Positions 43,025 through 51,449 of a stretch of 64,000 nt of DNA are shown here, one piece after another. The notes under the pieces are model-generated. The model made no database searches. It was given only the letters and a program-made list of their open reading frames with translations, and was not told the DNA's origin. Every line of letters begins with the position of its first letter. Positions within the stretch are counted from its first letter, which is position 1. The stretch comes from Clostridia bacterium (GTDB lineage Bacteria; Bacillota; Clostridia; Lachnospirales; Lachnospiraceae). Both the position numbers and the translations under genes were made by a program. The stretch is taken from positions 1 to 64,000 of the forward strand of contig CAJTHL010000003.1 in the NCBI GenBank assembly GCA_910576205.1, read 5' to 3'.

Positions 43025-44317
43025 ATGTTTTCAATAAATGATGGAAGAAATGACGGAAGCGAAAGACGGGAACAGAGCAGCGGGCAGTCCTGGGTTGCCG
43101 CCAATGCCATGTGGCTTGCGGTTGTGGGCGTTCTGATTGCCTTGATTATTATTCTGCTGGTGGTACTTTTAAAGAAGAACGGCCCGGCGCCTGCGGCGGA
43201 TACCACGGACCCGGAGGTTGTGCCTGCGGCGGTGGCAGATACCGGCGGGGAGCTTTTGGAGGACGTGGAGCTGCCCAACAATCTGGAGCAGGATGTGAAT
43301 GCGGGTGTGAATGCCCTTATTCAGAGCTACTATGAGAATATGGCTTCGGGAAACGTGGAGGGCGTAAGGGCCCTGGTGGACGTATTATCCGATTCCCAGG
43401 CCAGCTATATTGAGTCCCTGGAAACTCTGGTGGAAGAGTACCAGAATATCCACTGCTACACCAAGCGGGGCATGGAAGAGGGCTCCTTCGTGGTAATCGC
43501 CTGCTATGATCTTAAGTTTGTGGCGGCGGATACGGTGGCTCCCGGTATGGAAACCTGGTATGTAAAGACAAATGAGGACGGGGCCTATTATATTTTCCTG
43601 GATACCCCGGGTGAGGACCTGCTGGCTTACGTGAACGAGATCGTGGAGGGTGAAGATGTGCAGGCTCTCTGCGACGAAGTGACTCAGAAATTTGCCTCCG
43701 CCCTGGAGCAGGACGCAAAGCTTGCGGAGTACGGAGCTAAATTAGAGCAGCTTAAGGAGAAGTCTGAGGAGGGTGCGGAAGCGCCCACAGAGGAAAATCC
43801 GGAAGAGGGTACGGAGGCGCCGCCCGAGGAAGGCGAAGAGCAGCCCCAACAGGATCCCGACCAGAATGAAGGGGGCTCCTCTGAGGATGGCACAGATGTA
43901 AACAGAGAGACGCATTTTGCGGATACCACCAACATCCGTTCCGGCAGAAGTACTGACACAGACCGTGTGGCTCTGGGATACCAGGGAGAGGCCGTAACCC
44001 AGATCACCGAGTATCCCGACGGCTGGAGCAAGGTAAATTACAACGGCAAGGAAGGCTACTGCAAGACGGAGTATCTGGAGACGGCGGGAGGGGATTCTTC
44101 ATCCTCTTCTTCCTCCGGCAACGGGACGGCTGTAAACAAAGAGAGCCGTTTTACAGCCACAACCAATGTGCGTTCCGAGAGAAATACCAGCAGCGACCGG
44201 GTGGCTCTTGGATATGAGGGCGAGGCCGTAACCCGGGTGGAGGATTACTCTGATGGCTGGAGCAAGGTGAAATACAACGGCAAGGAGGGCTACTGCAAGA
44301 CAGAGTATCTGGAGTAG
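43025..44317 (+). CDS. Membrane-anchored protein with two SH3b domains
   Basis: 430 residues from ATG 43025, GGGAGG six bp upstream. A single membrane helix (WLAVVGVLIALIIILLVVLL, about 27-47) is followed by an NTF2-like region (YYENMASGNVEGVRALVDVL), then an acidic Pro/Glu-rich linker. Two tandem bacterial SH3 domains close the protein, each ending DGWSKVxYNGKEGYCKTEYL. The two SH3 repeats are almost identical, separated by a Ser-rich run (SSSSSS), so a recent duplication is likely. SH3b domains bind peptidoglycan or peptide stems, so this should reach into the cell wall. Confidence 0.85.
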   Translation: MFSINDGRNDGSERREQSSGQSWVAANAMWLAVVGVLIALIIILLVVLLKKNGPAPAADTTDPEVVPAAVADTGGELLEDVELPNNLEQDVNAGVNALIQSYYENMASGNVEGVRALVDVLSDSQASYIESLETLVEEYQNIHCYTKRGMEEGSFVVIACYDLKFVAADTVAPGMETWYVKTNEDGAYYIFLDTPGEDLLAYVNEIVEGEDVQALCDEVTQKFASALEQDAKLAEYGAKLEQLKEKSEEGAEAPTEENPEEGTEAPPEEGEEQPQQDPDQNEGGSSEDGTDVNRETHFADTTNIRSGRSTDTDRVALGYQGEAVTQITEYPDGWSKVNYNGKEGYCKTEYLETAGGDSSSSSSSGNGTAVNKESRFTATTNVRSERNTSSDRVALGYEGEAVTRVEDYSDGWSKVKYNGKEGYCKTEYLE

Positions 44318-44347
44318 GACAAGCCCTGTGTGATGCATAAAATTGAG

Positions 44348-44411
44348 AAATCTCCATACCCTATCTTTAATTGGCTGGGAATGTCAATAAGTATCAGGGT
44401 ATGGAGGTTTT
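44348..44411 (+). promoter_or_regulatory. Hairpin burying the ribosome binding site of the next gene
   Basis: CTCCATACCCT (44352-44362) pairs perfectly with AGGGTATGGAG (44396-44406). The stem extends by wobble and A-T pairs to about 44348/44410, closing a 33-nt loop. The Shine-Dalgarno GGAGG (44403-44407) of the gene starting at 44414 lies in the right arm, and a T-run follows directly. It can act as a terminator for the upstream gene or as a translational switch. Confidence 0.7.
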
Positions 44412-44413
44412 TT

Positions 44414-44854
44414 ATGTTAACAGGTGAAGACTTTGCGGTGCTTAACGAGGCATACCGGGGAAGCCGGGCCGGACAGGAGAGCATTAATACGGTGCTTGGC
44501 AAGATCTACGACGAGGATCTGGCTCTGGATTTAAACCGCCAGGCAGTTCGCTTTATGGCCTTTGAGGATAAAATTGTGGAGAAACTCCGGGAGGAAAGCC
44601 AGCGTCCCCAGGAAAACGGCCCTATGGAGAAAGCCAGGATGTGGACGTCCCTGCAGGCAAACACCATCTTAAACACCAGCACGGAGCATATGGCGGATAT
44701 GATGATTCAGGGAAACGCCAAAGCCATCACAGAGCTTATGCGCACGGTGAAGAAAAACAAGGGCGCGAAAAAGGAGTACTGTGAGCTGGCGGAGGAGCTG
44801 ATGGATTTTGAGGAAAAGAATATTGCCAAGCTTAAGAGCTACCTGAAGGATTAA
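44414..44854 (+). CDS. Hypothetical helical protein
   Basis: 146 residues from ATG 44414 (MLTGEDFAVLNEAYRGSRAG) with GGAGG 6 bp upstream; the frame from 44330 includes the hairpin and is rejected. The protein is wholly alpha-helical by composition and resembles ferritin-like four-helix bundles (DLALDLNRQAVRFMAFEDKI, LQANTILNTSTEHMADMMIQ), but metal-binding residues are not clear. No function is proposed. Translation is probably affected by the hairpin at 44348-44411. Confidence 0.65.
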   Translation: MLTGEDFAVLNEAYRGSRAGQESINTVLGKIYDEDLALDLNRQAVRFMAFEDKIVEKLREESQRPQENGPMEKARMWTSLQANTILNTSTEHMADMMIQGNAKAITELMRTVKKNKGAKKEYCELAEELMDFEEKNIAKLKSYLKD

Positions 44855-44890
44855 AGGGAGCTCCCATAGCAAACTGTCTGAAGTTGGGAC

Positions 44891-44919
44891 TTGCCACAGA
44901 GCCTTTTTTTGGATATAAT
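44891..44919 (+). promoter_or_regulatory. Promoter of small membrane protein gene
   Basis: TTGCCA at 44891-44896, 17-bp spacer, consensus TATAAT at 44914-44919; the next ATG is at 44993. Confidence 0.75.
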
Positions 44920-44992
44920 ATTACCCAGAGCAGAGAGCGGGAGACAGCCCGTTTTGGAAAAGCCAGGAAATAGATGAGAGAGGTTAGGGAAT

Positions 44993-45229
44993 ATGAGCCA
45001 GGAAAAAGTAAACCGTTATAAAGAGGAAAAGGCAAACCGGAAGGCCATTCAGGCAAAGGAGAGGCGCAGCAGGACGATATCAAAGGCTGTAGGGGGGCTT
45101 GTGGCCCTTGCACTGGTGTGCTGGCTTGGCTATTCGGTATACGATATGTGTAACAAGCCGGATACCACGCCTGTCCAGGTGGACGCTGCGGCGCTGGACG
45201 AGTATCTGAATGAGCTTGGCGCGGAATAG
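44993..45229 (+). CDS. Small single-pass membrane protein
   Basis: 78 residues: a basic, helical N-terminus (YKEEKANRKAIQAKERRSRT), one membrane helix (AVGGLVALALVCWLGYSVYD) and a short acidic tail. This is a type II-like topology with the basic part in the cytosol. It has its own promoter (44891-44919) and terminator (45250-45286). No family function is known to me. Confidence 0.65.
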   Translation: MSQEKVNRYKEEKANRKAIQAKERRSRTISKAVGGLVALALVCWLGYSVYDMCNKPDTTPVQVDAAALDEYLNELGAE

Positions 45230-45249
45230 GAAGCAGGATACGCAGGCGG

Positions 45250-45286
45250 AAGGGTTCTCTTGTCGGTTGGACGGGAGAACCCTTTT
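45250..45286 (+). terminator. Terminator after small membrane protein
   Basis: AAGGGTTCTC (45250-45259) pairs with GAGAACCCTT (45275-45284) and is followed by T. Confidence 0.85.
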
Positions 45287-45380
45287 AAGAAAAAAATAAA
45301 AAAATCATAAGAATATGAATCTTTTTACCTCCTTTTTTCGTCTATATATATGTAAGTACTTTTTAAAAGCAGGTGATGGG

Positions 45381-46019
45381 ATGAAAAATAAACGTTTACA
45401 TACAGAAATTTTTGCGGGGGTTTTGTCTGCGGCGCTCCTTATTGGCTCCCATACCCAGGGCCAGGCGGCCTGGGGCGGTTTTGAAGCTGATAAAGAGGCG
45501 GCGGTGGAGATGAGCGAAAGCATACTTGTTCCCGGGGAGGACACTTCTTACCGGAACAGTGATATCTATCTGAAAGAGGGAAAACGCATGAAGGTGAGGC
45601 GCCCTCTTATGGCCCAGCTAAATGAGGCGCTGTCCCTTGAGCGCCAGATGGAGGTCTGTCAGGAGCCGGAGGAGCGGGAGGCGTATCTTGCCCTCTACGA
45701 GCGCATGCTGACGGAGGCACTTACGGGAGGCTACAGCCAGGAAGAGGACGGGACGGGAAACGCTTCGAAGGCTGACCTGCCCCAGGTGGACAGGCAGATG
45801 GCGGACTATTACCGGGATTTTATCAATGCCAACGGGGGAAGCCGGACGGCGGAGATTTTGAAGGATTGCTGCCTGGAGCTGGAAGCCTGGGATTATCAGC
45901 CGGACAATGAAGATATGGAAGCGTTCAGGAAAAAGCTTCCCGAATTAATCGGAAAATGGAGCCGGATGGAGAAAGGAAGTATTTCGTATTTCCTCTGGAA
46001 GCTCACCGGGTGGGCGTGA
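45381..46019 (+). CDS. Secreted hypothetical protein
   Basis: 212 residues from ATG 45381 (MKNKRLHTEIFAGVLSAALL). A signal peptide likely ends at GQAAWG. The mature part is helical and acidic (QLNEALSLERQMEVCQEPEE, ADYYRDFINANGGSRTAEIL) without known motifs. No partner gene is close, and the region to the right is a mobile-element scar. Confidence 0.6.
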   Translation: MKNKRLHTEIFAGVLSAALLIGSHTQGQAAWGGFEADKEAAVEMSESILVPGEDTSYRNSDIYLKEGKRMKVRRPLMAQLNEALSLERQMEVCQEPEEREAYLALYERMLTEALTGGYSQEEDGTGNASKADLPQVDRQMADYYRDFINANGGSRTAEILKDCCLELEAWDYQPDNEDMEAFRKKLPELIGKWSRMEKGSISYFLWKLTGWA

Positions 46020-46241
46020 TATTTTGGAATTTTGTTTTGCTCTCGTCTGAATTTACCTTGTATAATGTCAAACTCATGTTGAATTTGACAGTTCCTTTGG
46101 CTTATTTTTAATACTGTTTTTAATGTACAATAAATATTATCTTCCATATCCTAAGCACCTCATAAATACCGATATGCCGCTTTGTCTGCCTATGCGAAAA
46201 TGATTTTTTTCTCCAAAATCTCCCTTGCACACGCCCTTATG
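46020..46241 (+). promoter_or_regulatory. Gene-free stretch with orphan promoter and palindrome
   Basis: TTGCTC at 46037-46042, 18-bp spacer and TATAAT at 46061-46066 are followed at once by the palindrome GTCAAACTC-ATGTT-GAATTTGAC (46067-46089, imperfect). It looks like a promoter with an operator, but no plus-strand gene follows. The rest of this AT-rich stretch shows no gene. Confidence 0.4.
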
Positions 46242-46542
46242 TTAATTGGCCGCCCTGTCCATTATAAGGCGTTTTCTTCCTTTAGATGCTGTTTTTATGA
46301 CTTGTGCCTGCTTTATTCCCTCTATGAGCCTTTCAAAGTGTTCCTGCGCCTGCCTGTCAATGTCGGCAAGGTATGTATTCAGTCTGCCGCTTGTGAGAAG
46401 ATTCATGTTATTTTGAATGTCCGCAAAATCCGTCCTACATCTGTTGTTCACAATGTTGTAGGAGAGGCTGTGACAGGTTTTCCCGTATTTATTGTTTAGC
46501 TCCCGTATAGCCTGTTCTGAACACGCAAAAAACAGTTCTTTT
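46242..46542 (-). pseudogene. Mobile-element scar: sigma-70 region 2 fragment joined to TnpV fragment
   Basis: From about 46542 the minus strand reads KELFFACSEQAIRELNNKYG and HSLSYNIVNNR, the start of the small sigma-70 factors found on conjugative elements. It then passes in frame to NNMNLLTSGRLNTYLADIDR and QAQEHFERLIEGIKQAQVI, the core of the transposon protein TnpV. Neither gene is complete and both usual ends are missing, so a deletion has fused two element genes. ORF 46242-46451 is the longest open part. Confidence 0.6.
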
Positions 46543-46788
46543 CATCATTTATCATCATACCACCTCCCTTCCGGCTTCACCTGTATATTACGGTTTTAGC
46601 GGCGAATACTACATGAAATCAAAAAATTTCTGAAAAGAATATATCATATTGGGAAAGTGTAGTCATGCTTTAGGGGAAAGACACCCGGCTGGCAAATATG
46701 ATTTAGAGGAAATCGTTAATATTCCAGGACTATCTTCTTGAAGAAGTAAAAGGACGTAAAACGGATAGAAGTGTATAAGCAGAATTAT
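46543..46788. other. Gene-free AT-rich stretch
   Basis: No frame of family-like sequence was recognised. GGGAGGTGG on the minus strand near 46560 could be the old ribosome binding site of the sigma fragment. Confidence 0.4.
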
Positions 46789-46826
46789 AGAGCCGGAAAT
46801 CTAAAAACAGATTCCCGGCTCTGTTT
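46789..46826. terminator. Terminator-like hairpin beyond argG
   Basis: AGAGCCGG (46789-46796) pairs with CCGGCTCT (46815-46822), with inner AATC/GATT, followed by GTTTATT on the plus strand. On the minus strand it lies 60 bp beyond the argG stop and could end argG transcripts. Confidence 0.55.
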
Positions 46827-46881
46827 ATTGTGTCACAGTAAAAATAAAGGATTGAAACATTTGTAAAAGGCTCTTTTTACA

Positions 46882-48114
46882 CTAGTCTGCGTTCTCTTTC
46901 TGAGCCGCTTCTGCCATTTTCATGGCCCGCACCTTAAGGGGCAGTCCAAACAGGGTGATAAACCCGCTGGCATCGTGGTGATCGTACAAGTCTCCGGTGG
47001 TAAAGGAGGCCAGGGACTCGCTGTACAGGCTGTAAGGGGAGGTGGTTCCGGCCTTGATGATATTGCCCTTGTAAAGCCTGCACTTTACTTCACCGGTTAC
47101 ATACTCCTGGGTGCTGGTCACAAAAGCCTGGACGGCTTCCCGTAAGGGGGTAAACCATTTGCCTTCGTACACGATCTGGGCCATTTTATTGCCCAGGTCT
47201 TTTTTTACTTCCATGGTGGCCCGGTCAAGGACCAGCTCTTCAAGCTGCTGGTGGGCCTCCATGAGAATGGTGCCGCCAGGGGTTTCATAGACGCCACGGG
47301 ATTTCATGCCGACCACGCGGTTTTCCACGATATCCACGATGCCGATGCCGTGCTTTCCCCCCAGGGTATTAAGCTCGCTGATAATCCCGGAAACCTTCAT
47401 GGACTTTCCGTTTAAGGAAACGGGAACGCCTTTTTCAAAGGTGAGGGTAATGTATTCTCCTTCATCCGGGGCTTTCTCCGGGGTCACGCCCAGCACCAGC
47501 ATATGGTCGTAGCTGGGCTCGTTGGCGGGATCCTCCAGCTCCAGGCCTTCATGGCTGATGTGCCACAGGTTACGGTCCCGGCTGTAGCTCTGGCTGTGGT
47601 CAAAGGGCAGATGGATGCCGTGCTGGCGGCAGTATTCGATCTCGTCCTCCCGGGACTGCATGGTCCAGATATCCGTCATTCTCCAGGGAGCGATAATCTT
47701 AAGATCGGGAGCCAGAGCCTTGATGCCCAGTTCAAAACGGATCTGGTCGTTTCCCTTGCCCGTTGCGCCGTGGCAGATAGCGGAAGCGCCCTCCTTGCGG
47801 GCGATCTCCACCAGCTTTTTGGCGATAACAGGGCGGGCCATGGAGGTGCCCAGCAGGTATTTGTTTTCGTAGACGGCTCCGGCCTGCACACAGGGCATAA
47901 TGTAGTCGTCGCAGAATTCGTCGATGATATTCTCAATGTATAATCTGGAGGCGCCGGAGAGCTTTGCCCGCTCCTCCAGGCCGTCCAGCTCGTTTCCCTG
48001 CCCGCAGTCAATGCAGCAGCAGATAACTTCATAGTCAAAATGCTCTTTCAGCCAGGGAATAATGGCGGTGGTATCCAGGCCGCCGGAATAGGCCAGTATA
48101 ACTTTTTCCTTCAT
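46882..48114 (-). CDS. argG: Argininosuccinate synthase
   Basis: 410 residues from ATG 48114 ([20 protein letters not shown]). A longer frame upstream only translates the repeat element and is rejected. ATP pyrophosphatase-type motif [10 protein letters not shown] near residue 8, then [17 protein letters not shown] and the [15 protein letters not shown] block ([14 protein letters not shown]). The enzyme joins citrulline and aspartate with ATP in the cytosol to give argininosuccinate. argH and argF are not in the window. Translation starts from TAGGAGGA at the end of the dispersed repeat, and transcription from the promoter at 48317-48345, which overlaps an ArgR-type box. Divergent from argC. 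Confidence 0.97.
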   Translation of the reverse strand: MKEKVILAYSGGLDTTAIIPWLKEHFDYEVICCCIDCGQGNELDGLEERAKLSGASRLYIENIIDEFCDDYIMPCVQAGAVYENKYLLGTSMARPVIAKKLVEIARKEGASAICHGATGKGNDQIRFELGIKALAPDLKIIAPWRMTDIWTMQSREDEIEYCRQHGIHLPFDHSQSYSRDRNLWHISHEGLELEDPANEPSYDHMLVLGVTPEKAPDEGEYITLTFEKGVPVSLNGKSMKVSGIISELNTLGGKHGIGIVDIVENRVVGMKSRGVYETPGGTILMEAHQQLEELVLDRATMEVKKDLGNKMAQIVYEGKWFTPLREAVQAFVTSTQEYVTGEVKCRLYKGNIIKAGTTSPYSLYSESLASFTTGDLYDHHDASGFITLFGLPLKVRAMKMAEAAQKENAD

Positions 48115-48300
48115 CTTAATAAATCCTCCTATTTGAAGTACCGCATCTGCCCCTCCCAGCCTTAGTGTACTGGAAGAATTTTCAGCCGGAATACGTCTGA
48201 AAATCCTTCCGGAGGCTTCCAGGGCATCTGCTGTTTGAAGTACCGCATCTGCCCCTCCCAGCCCCGATATACTGGAAGAATTTTCAGCCAGATGCTGTTT
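48115..48300 (-). repeat. GATGCGGTACT repeat, tandem copy with hairpin upstream of argG
   Basis: Read on the minus strand the array has one truncated unit (48300 to about 48230, keeping only the right hairpin arm) and one full unit. The full unit has the core GCAGATGCGGTACTTCAAA, the hairpin arms GGAAGGATTTTCAG and CTGAAAATTCTTCC (about 48172-48211) and a second core ending AAATAGGAGGATTTA before ATG 48114. It is nearly identical to the copy at 11062-11205, 37 kb away and on the other strand. Confidence 0.88.
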
Positions 48301-48316
48301 CCTTGTGATTGTACTT

Positions 48317-48345
48317 AATATACAGCAAATGTAATAAATATGCAA
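48317..48345 (-). promoter_or_regulatory. argG promoter overlapped by ARG box
   Basis: On the minus strand TTGCAT (48340-48345), 17-bp spacer and TATATT (48317-48322). The plus-strand segment 48327-48345 (AATGTAATAAATATGCAAG) resembles the ArgR/AhrC operator (CATGAATAAAAATKCAAK) apart from one extra base, and covers the -35 and spacer. Arginine-dependent repression is inferred. Confidence 0.65.
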
Positions 48346-48417
48346 GCGAAAATTTATACATAGATTTCCAAAAAACGACAGGCTCTTTATGCAAATTGCC
48401 AATGCGTAAGAAAAGCC

Positions 48418-48446
48418 TTGAAAAACGAAAAGAATAGAGGTACAAT
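48418..48446 (+). promoter_or_regulatory. Promoter of the argC operon
   Basis: TTGAAA at 48418-48423, 17-bp spacer, TACAAT at 48441-48446. It gives a leader of about 145 nt before argC that contains the ARG box at 48533. Confidence 0.65.
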
Positions 48447-48532
48447 AGGAAAACGAAAGGACGATGCCCGGAATATAAGACTGAGGCATACACGTTTTAT
48501 AACACCAAATAGTATTCAACTTATACATAAAA

Positions 48533-48550
48533 AATGAATAAAAATGCGAA
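48533..48550 (+). promoter_or_regulatory. ARG box upstream of argC
   Basis: AATGAATAAAAATGCGAA matches 15 of 18 positions of the Bacillus ArgR/AhrC consensus. It lies 49 bp before the argC start and next to the short repeat copy at 48551. Confidence 0.65.
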
Positions 48551-48598
48551 TGCGGAGCTGTAAACAGCAGATGCGGAATATAATAGGAGGATAGAGGA
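48551..48598 (+). repeat. GATGCGGTACT repeat, short derived copy before argC
   Basis: TGCGGAGCTGTAAACAGCAG, then ATGCGGAATATAATAGGAGG at 48573-48592. Both core-like units are present without the hairpin, and TAGGAGGA provides the argC ribosome binding site. Confidence 0.65.
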
Positions 48599-49639
48599 AT
48601 GATAAAGGCAGGAATTATCGGAGCCACCGGATATGCCGGCGGAGAACTGGTGCGTCTGCTTCTGGGACATCCGGAGGCGGAGATCAAGTGGTATGGGTCG
48701 AAGAGTTACATAGACCAGAGATATGCGGATGTATATAGGAACATGTTCCGGATTGTGGAGGATGTGTGCAGGGAAGATAATATCGAGGCATTGTCGAAGG
48801 AGGTGGATGTGGTGTTCACAGCCACTCCCCAGGGACTGTGCGCTTCCCTGGTAAATGAGGAGGTGCTGTCCCGGGTGAAGGTCATTGACCTCAGCGCGGA
48901 TTTCCGCATTAAAGACGTGAACGTGTATGAGAAGTGGTACGGGATTACCCATCCCTGCCCCGGGTATATAGAGGAGGCGGTATACGGTCTCTGCGAGATC
49001 AACAGGGACGCCGTAAAGGGGGCCAGACTTCTGGCAAATCCGGGCTGTTATCCCACCTGTAGTATTCTCTCTATCTATCCGCTGGCGAAAGAGGGCATGA
49101 TCGACACCTCCACCCTTATTATAGACGCCAAATCCGGCACTTCCGGGGCAGGCAGAGGGGCAAAGGTGGACAATCTCTACTGTGAGGTCAATGAAAATAT
49201 CAAGGCCTATGGGGTGGCCAGTCACCGCCATACGCCGGAAATTGAGGAACAGCTTTCCTACGCGGCGGGGGAGCCGGTGCTCCTTAACTTTACCCCGCAT
49301 CTGGTTCCCATGAACCGGGGAATCCTGGTGACCGCCTACGCTTCACTGAAAAGGGAGGTTACCTGGGAGGACGTAAAGGCCATTTATGACAGGTATTATA
49401 AAGAAGAGCAGTTTGTCCGGGTGCTGGATAAAGGCGTATGCCCCCAGACTAAATGGGTGGAGGGCAGTAACTACGTGGATGTGGGCTTTCAGATCGATGC
49501 CCGGACCAGGCGGGTGATTATGATGGGCGCTATGGACAATCTGGTAAAGGGGGCAGCGGGCCAGGCGGTGCAGAACATGAATCTTATGTCTGGACTTCCG
49601 GAAAATATGGGGCTGAATCTGGTACCCATGTTCCCCTAG
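48599..49639 (+). CDS. argC: N-acetyl-gamma-glutamyl-phosphate reductase
   Basis: 346 residues. N-terminal Rossmann domain [20 protein letters not shown], the catalytic Cys in NPGCYPT (near 149), and a conserved [10 protein letters not shown]. It reduces N-acetylglutamyl phosphate to the semialdehyde with NADPH, the third step of ornithine synthesis. First gene of the arg operon argC-GNAT-argJ-argB-argD. Long (type 1) form. Confidence 0.97.
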   Translation: MIKAGIIGATGYAGGELVRLLLGHPEAEIKWYGSKSYIDQRYADVYRNMFRIVEDVCREDNIEALSKEVDVVFTATPQGLCASLVNEEVLSRVKVIDLSADFRIKDVNVYEKWYGITHPCPGYIEEAVYGLCEINRDAVKGARLLANPGCYPTCSILSIYPLAKEGMIDTSTLIIDAKSGTSGAGRGAKVDNLYCEVNENIKAYGVASHRHTPEIEEQLSYAAGEPVLLNFTPHLVPMNRGILVTAYASLKREVTWEDVKAIYDRYYKEEQFVRVLDKGVCPQTKWVEGSNYVDVGFQIDARTRRVIMMGAMDNLVKGAAGQAVQNMNLMSGLPENMGLNLVPMFP

Positions 49640-49723
49640 AGGATACGGGGAAATCATGTTTCCGGATTTTGGACCTGGAAAAACGGAAGAAATAAACTGG
49701 CAGAGAGAAAAGGAAATGAAATC

Positions 49724-50170
49724 ATGACAGTGAGGACAATGACCATAGAAGATTACCAGGGAGTCTATGAACTGTGGATGACCATCAAGGGTTTTGCCAT
49801 CCGCAGTATCGACGATTCCCGGGTGGGGGTGGAGCGGTTTCTTAAGAGGAATCCCACCACCAGCGTGGTGGCTGTGGAAGACGGAAAGATCGTGGGAAGC
49901 ATACTGTGCGGCCACGACGGACGCAGAGGCTGCCTCTATCACGTGTGCGTCCACGCGGATTACCGTATGCAGGGCATCGGAAAGCGTATGGTAGTGTTCT
50001 GTATGAATGCGCTGAAGGAGGAGGAAATCAGCAAGGTTTCCCTTATTGCGTTTACCAGAAACGACATTGGAAACGCCTTCTGGAACCGTATCGGCTGGAC
50101 CAGGCGGCTGGATCTGAACTACTATGATTTCACCTTGAATGAGAAAAACATCACAGCCTTCAATGAATAA
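49724..50170 (+). CDS. GNAT-family acetyltransferase in the arg operon
   Basis: 148 residues, single GNAT domain: RTMTIEDYQGVYELWMTIKG, then the acetyl-CoA loop VHADYRMQGIGKRMVVFCMN (R/QxxGxG/A form) and NAFWNRIGWTRR near the end. It sits between argC and argJ, so it could be an N-acetylglutamate synthase of the short GNAT type or an unrelated acetyltransferase carried along. The operon also has argJ, which may make acetylglutamate by itself. GGAAATGAAATC precedes ATG 49724. Confidence 0.8.
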   Translation: MTVRTMTIEDYQGVYELWMTIKGFAIRSIDDSRVGVERFLKRNPTTSVVAVEDGKIVGSILCGHDGRRGCLYHVCVHADYRMQGIGKRMVVFCMNALKEEEISKVSLIAFTRNDIGNAFWNRIGWTRRLDLNYYDFTLNEKNITAFNE

Positions 50171-50182
50171 TCAGCATTGGGG

Positions 50183-50225
50183 GGACAGAAAAACAGCATG
50201 CGGAACTAAAATAAGGAGAGCAAAG
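50183..50225 (+). repeat. GATGCGGTACT repeat, short copy before argJ
   Basis: GGGACAGAAAAACAGCATGC, then GGAACTAAAATAAGGAGAGC running to ATG 50226. It keeps the AACAGCAT and GCGGAACTAAAATA parts and supplies AAGGAGA. Confidence 0.65.
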
Positions 50226-51449
50226 ATGAGAGAGATACAGGGAGGCGTAACGGCGCCCCAGGGCTTTGAGGCGGCCGCGGCGGCCGCAAAGATCAAATAT
50301 GAAAACCGCACAGATATGGCGCTGGTCTACAGCCAGGTACCCTGCCAGGCGGCGGGAACCTTTACCAGCAATGTGGTGAAGGCGGCCCCGGTGAAGTGGG
50401 ATCAGAAGATCGTGGAGGAATCCTCCTATGCGCAGGCAGTGATTATTAACGCAGGGATTGCCAACGCCTGCACAGGCAAAGAGGGCATGGAATATTGCCG
50501 GGAGACGGCCCGGGAAGCGGCCCGGGTATTTTCCATACCAGAGTCTGCGGTTCTGGTGGCGTCCACAGGAGTTATCGGCATGCAGCTGCCCATGGAGCGG
50601 ATTAAGAAGGGCATCCATCTCTTAAAGGAGAATAAGGGAGCGGACACGGCCCATGGGACAGAGGCCTCCAAAGCCATTATGACCACGGATACGGTAAATA
50701 AGGAGATTGCGGTGGAATTTGAGCTGGGTGGTAAAATCGTACGCATGGGGGGCATGTGTAAAGGCTCCGGCATGATTCACCCCAATATGTGTACCATGCT
50801 GGGCTTTGTCACCACAGACGCGTGCATATCCAGGGAAATGCTTCAAAAGGCGGTGAAGGCGGATGTGAAAGACACCTTTAATATGATTTCCGTGGACGGG
50901 GACACCTCCACAAACGACACCCTTCTGGTGCTGGCAAACGGCATGGCGGGGAACCCGGAAATTGCCGGGGAAGGCCCGGATTATGAAGCCTTTGCCCAGG
51001 CCCTTCGCTTTGTAAATACTTACCTGGCTAAAAAGATGGCCGGGGATGGGGAGGGGGCCACGGCACTTCTGGAGGTGGCCGTGGAGGGCTGCGAAAGCAG
51101 GGAGCAGGCAGTGCTCCTGGCAAAGTCCGTGGTGACCTCCAGCCTGGTAAAGACGGCGGTTTATGGCCACGATGCTAACTGGGGCAGAATCCTCTGCGCT
51201 ATGGGGTACTCGGGCGTACAGTTTGACCCGGAGAGGGTGGATCTGACCCTTAGGAGCGGGGCGGGAACTTTGAAAATTGTGGAAAACGGCGTATCCACCG
51301 GTTACAGCGAGGAACTTGCCACAAAGATTTTGTCGGAGCCGGAGGTGACGATCCTTGCGGACGTAAAAATGGGTGAAGCAAAAGCCACGGCCTGGGGGTG
51401 CGATCTCACCTACGACTATGTGAAAATCAACGGAGACTACCGCTCTTAG
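50226..51449 (+). CDS. argJ: Bifunctional ornithine acetyltransferase / N-acetylglutamate synthase
   Basis: 407 residues from ATG 50226 (MREIQGGVTAPQGFEAAAAA); the frame from 50139 is longer but lacks a binding site. The Thr nucleophile for self-cleavage is in MLGFVTTDA (near 195), preceded by GGMCKGSGMIHPNMCTM. The beta chain has SVDGDTSTNDT and YGHDANWGRILCAMGYSG. It moves acetyl from N-acetylornithine to glutamate; many bacterial versions also use acetyl-CoA. The stop is followed at once by the full repeat copy in front of argB. Confidence 0.97.
   Translation: MREIQGGVTAPQGFEAAAAAAKIKYENRTDMALVYSQVPCQAAGTFTSNVVKAAPVKWDQKIVEESSYAQAVIINAGIANACTGKEGMEYCRETAREAARVFSIPESAVLVASTGVIGMQLPMERIKKGIHLLKENKGADTAHGTEASKAIMTTDTVNKEIAVEFELGGKIVRMGGMCKGSGMIHPNMCTMLGFVTTDACISREMLQKAVKADVKDTFNMISVDGDTSTNDTLLVLANGMAGNPEIAGEGPDYEAFAQALRFVNTYLAKKMAGDGEGATALLEVAVEGCESREQAVLLAKSVVTSSLVKTAVYGHDANWGRILCAMGYSGVQFDPERVDLTLRSGAGTLKIVENGVSTGYSEELATKILSEPEVTILADVKMGEAKATAWGCDLTYDYVKINGDYRS

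Noticed and set aside
44330..44413. Upstream start for the helical protein at 44414
   Set aside because: It would place the start within the hairpin region and lacks a binding site, while ATG 44414 has GGAGG at the right distance.
46865..46885. GGCTCTTTTTACACTAG near the argG stop, similar to the ISL3 end plus flank at 1791-1812
   Set aside because: Only the first bases agree with the inverted repeat and the rest is too short to call a second insertion-sequence end.
48115..48687. N-terminal extension of argG to 601 residues
   Set aside because: The extra 190 residues translate the repeat element and the promoter region; the true start at 48114 has TAGGAGGA and gives the normal 410-residue enzyme.
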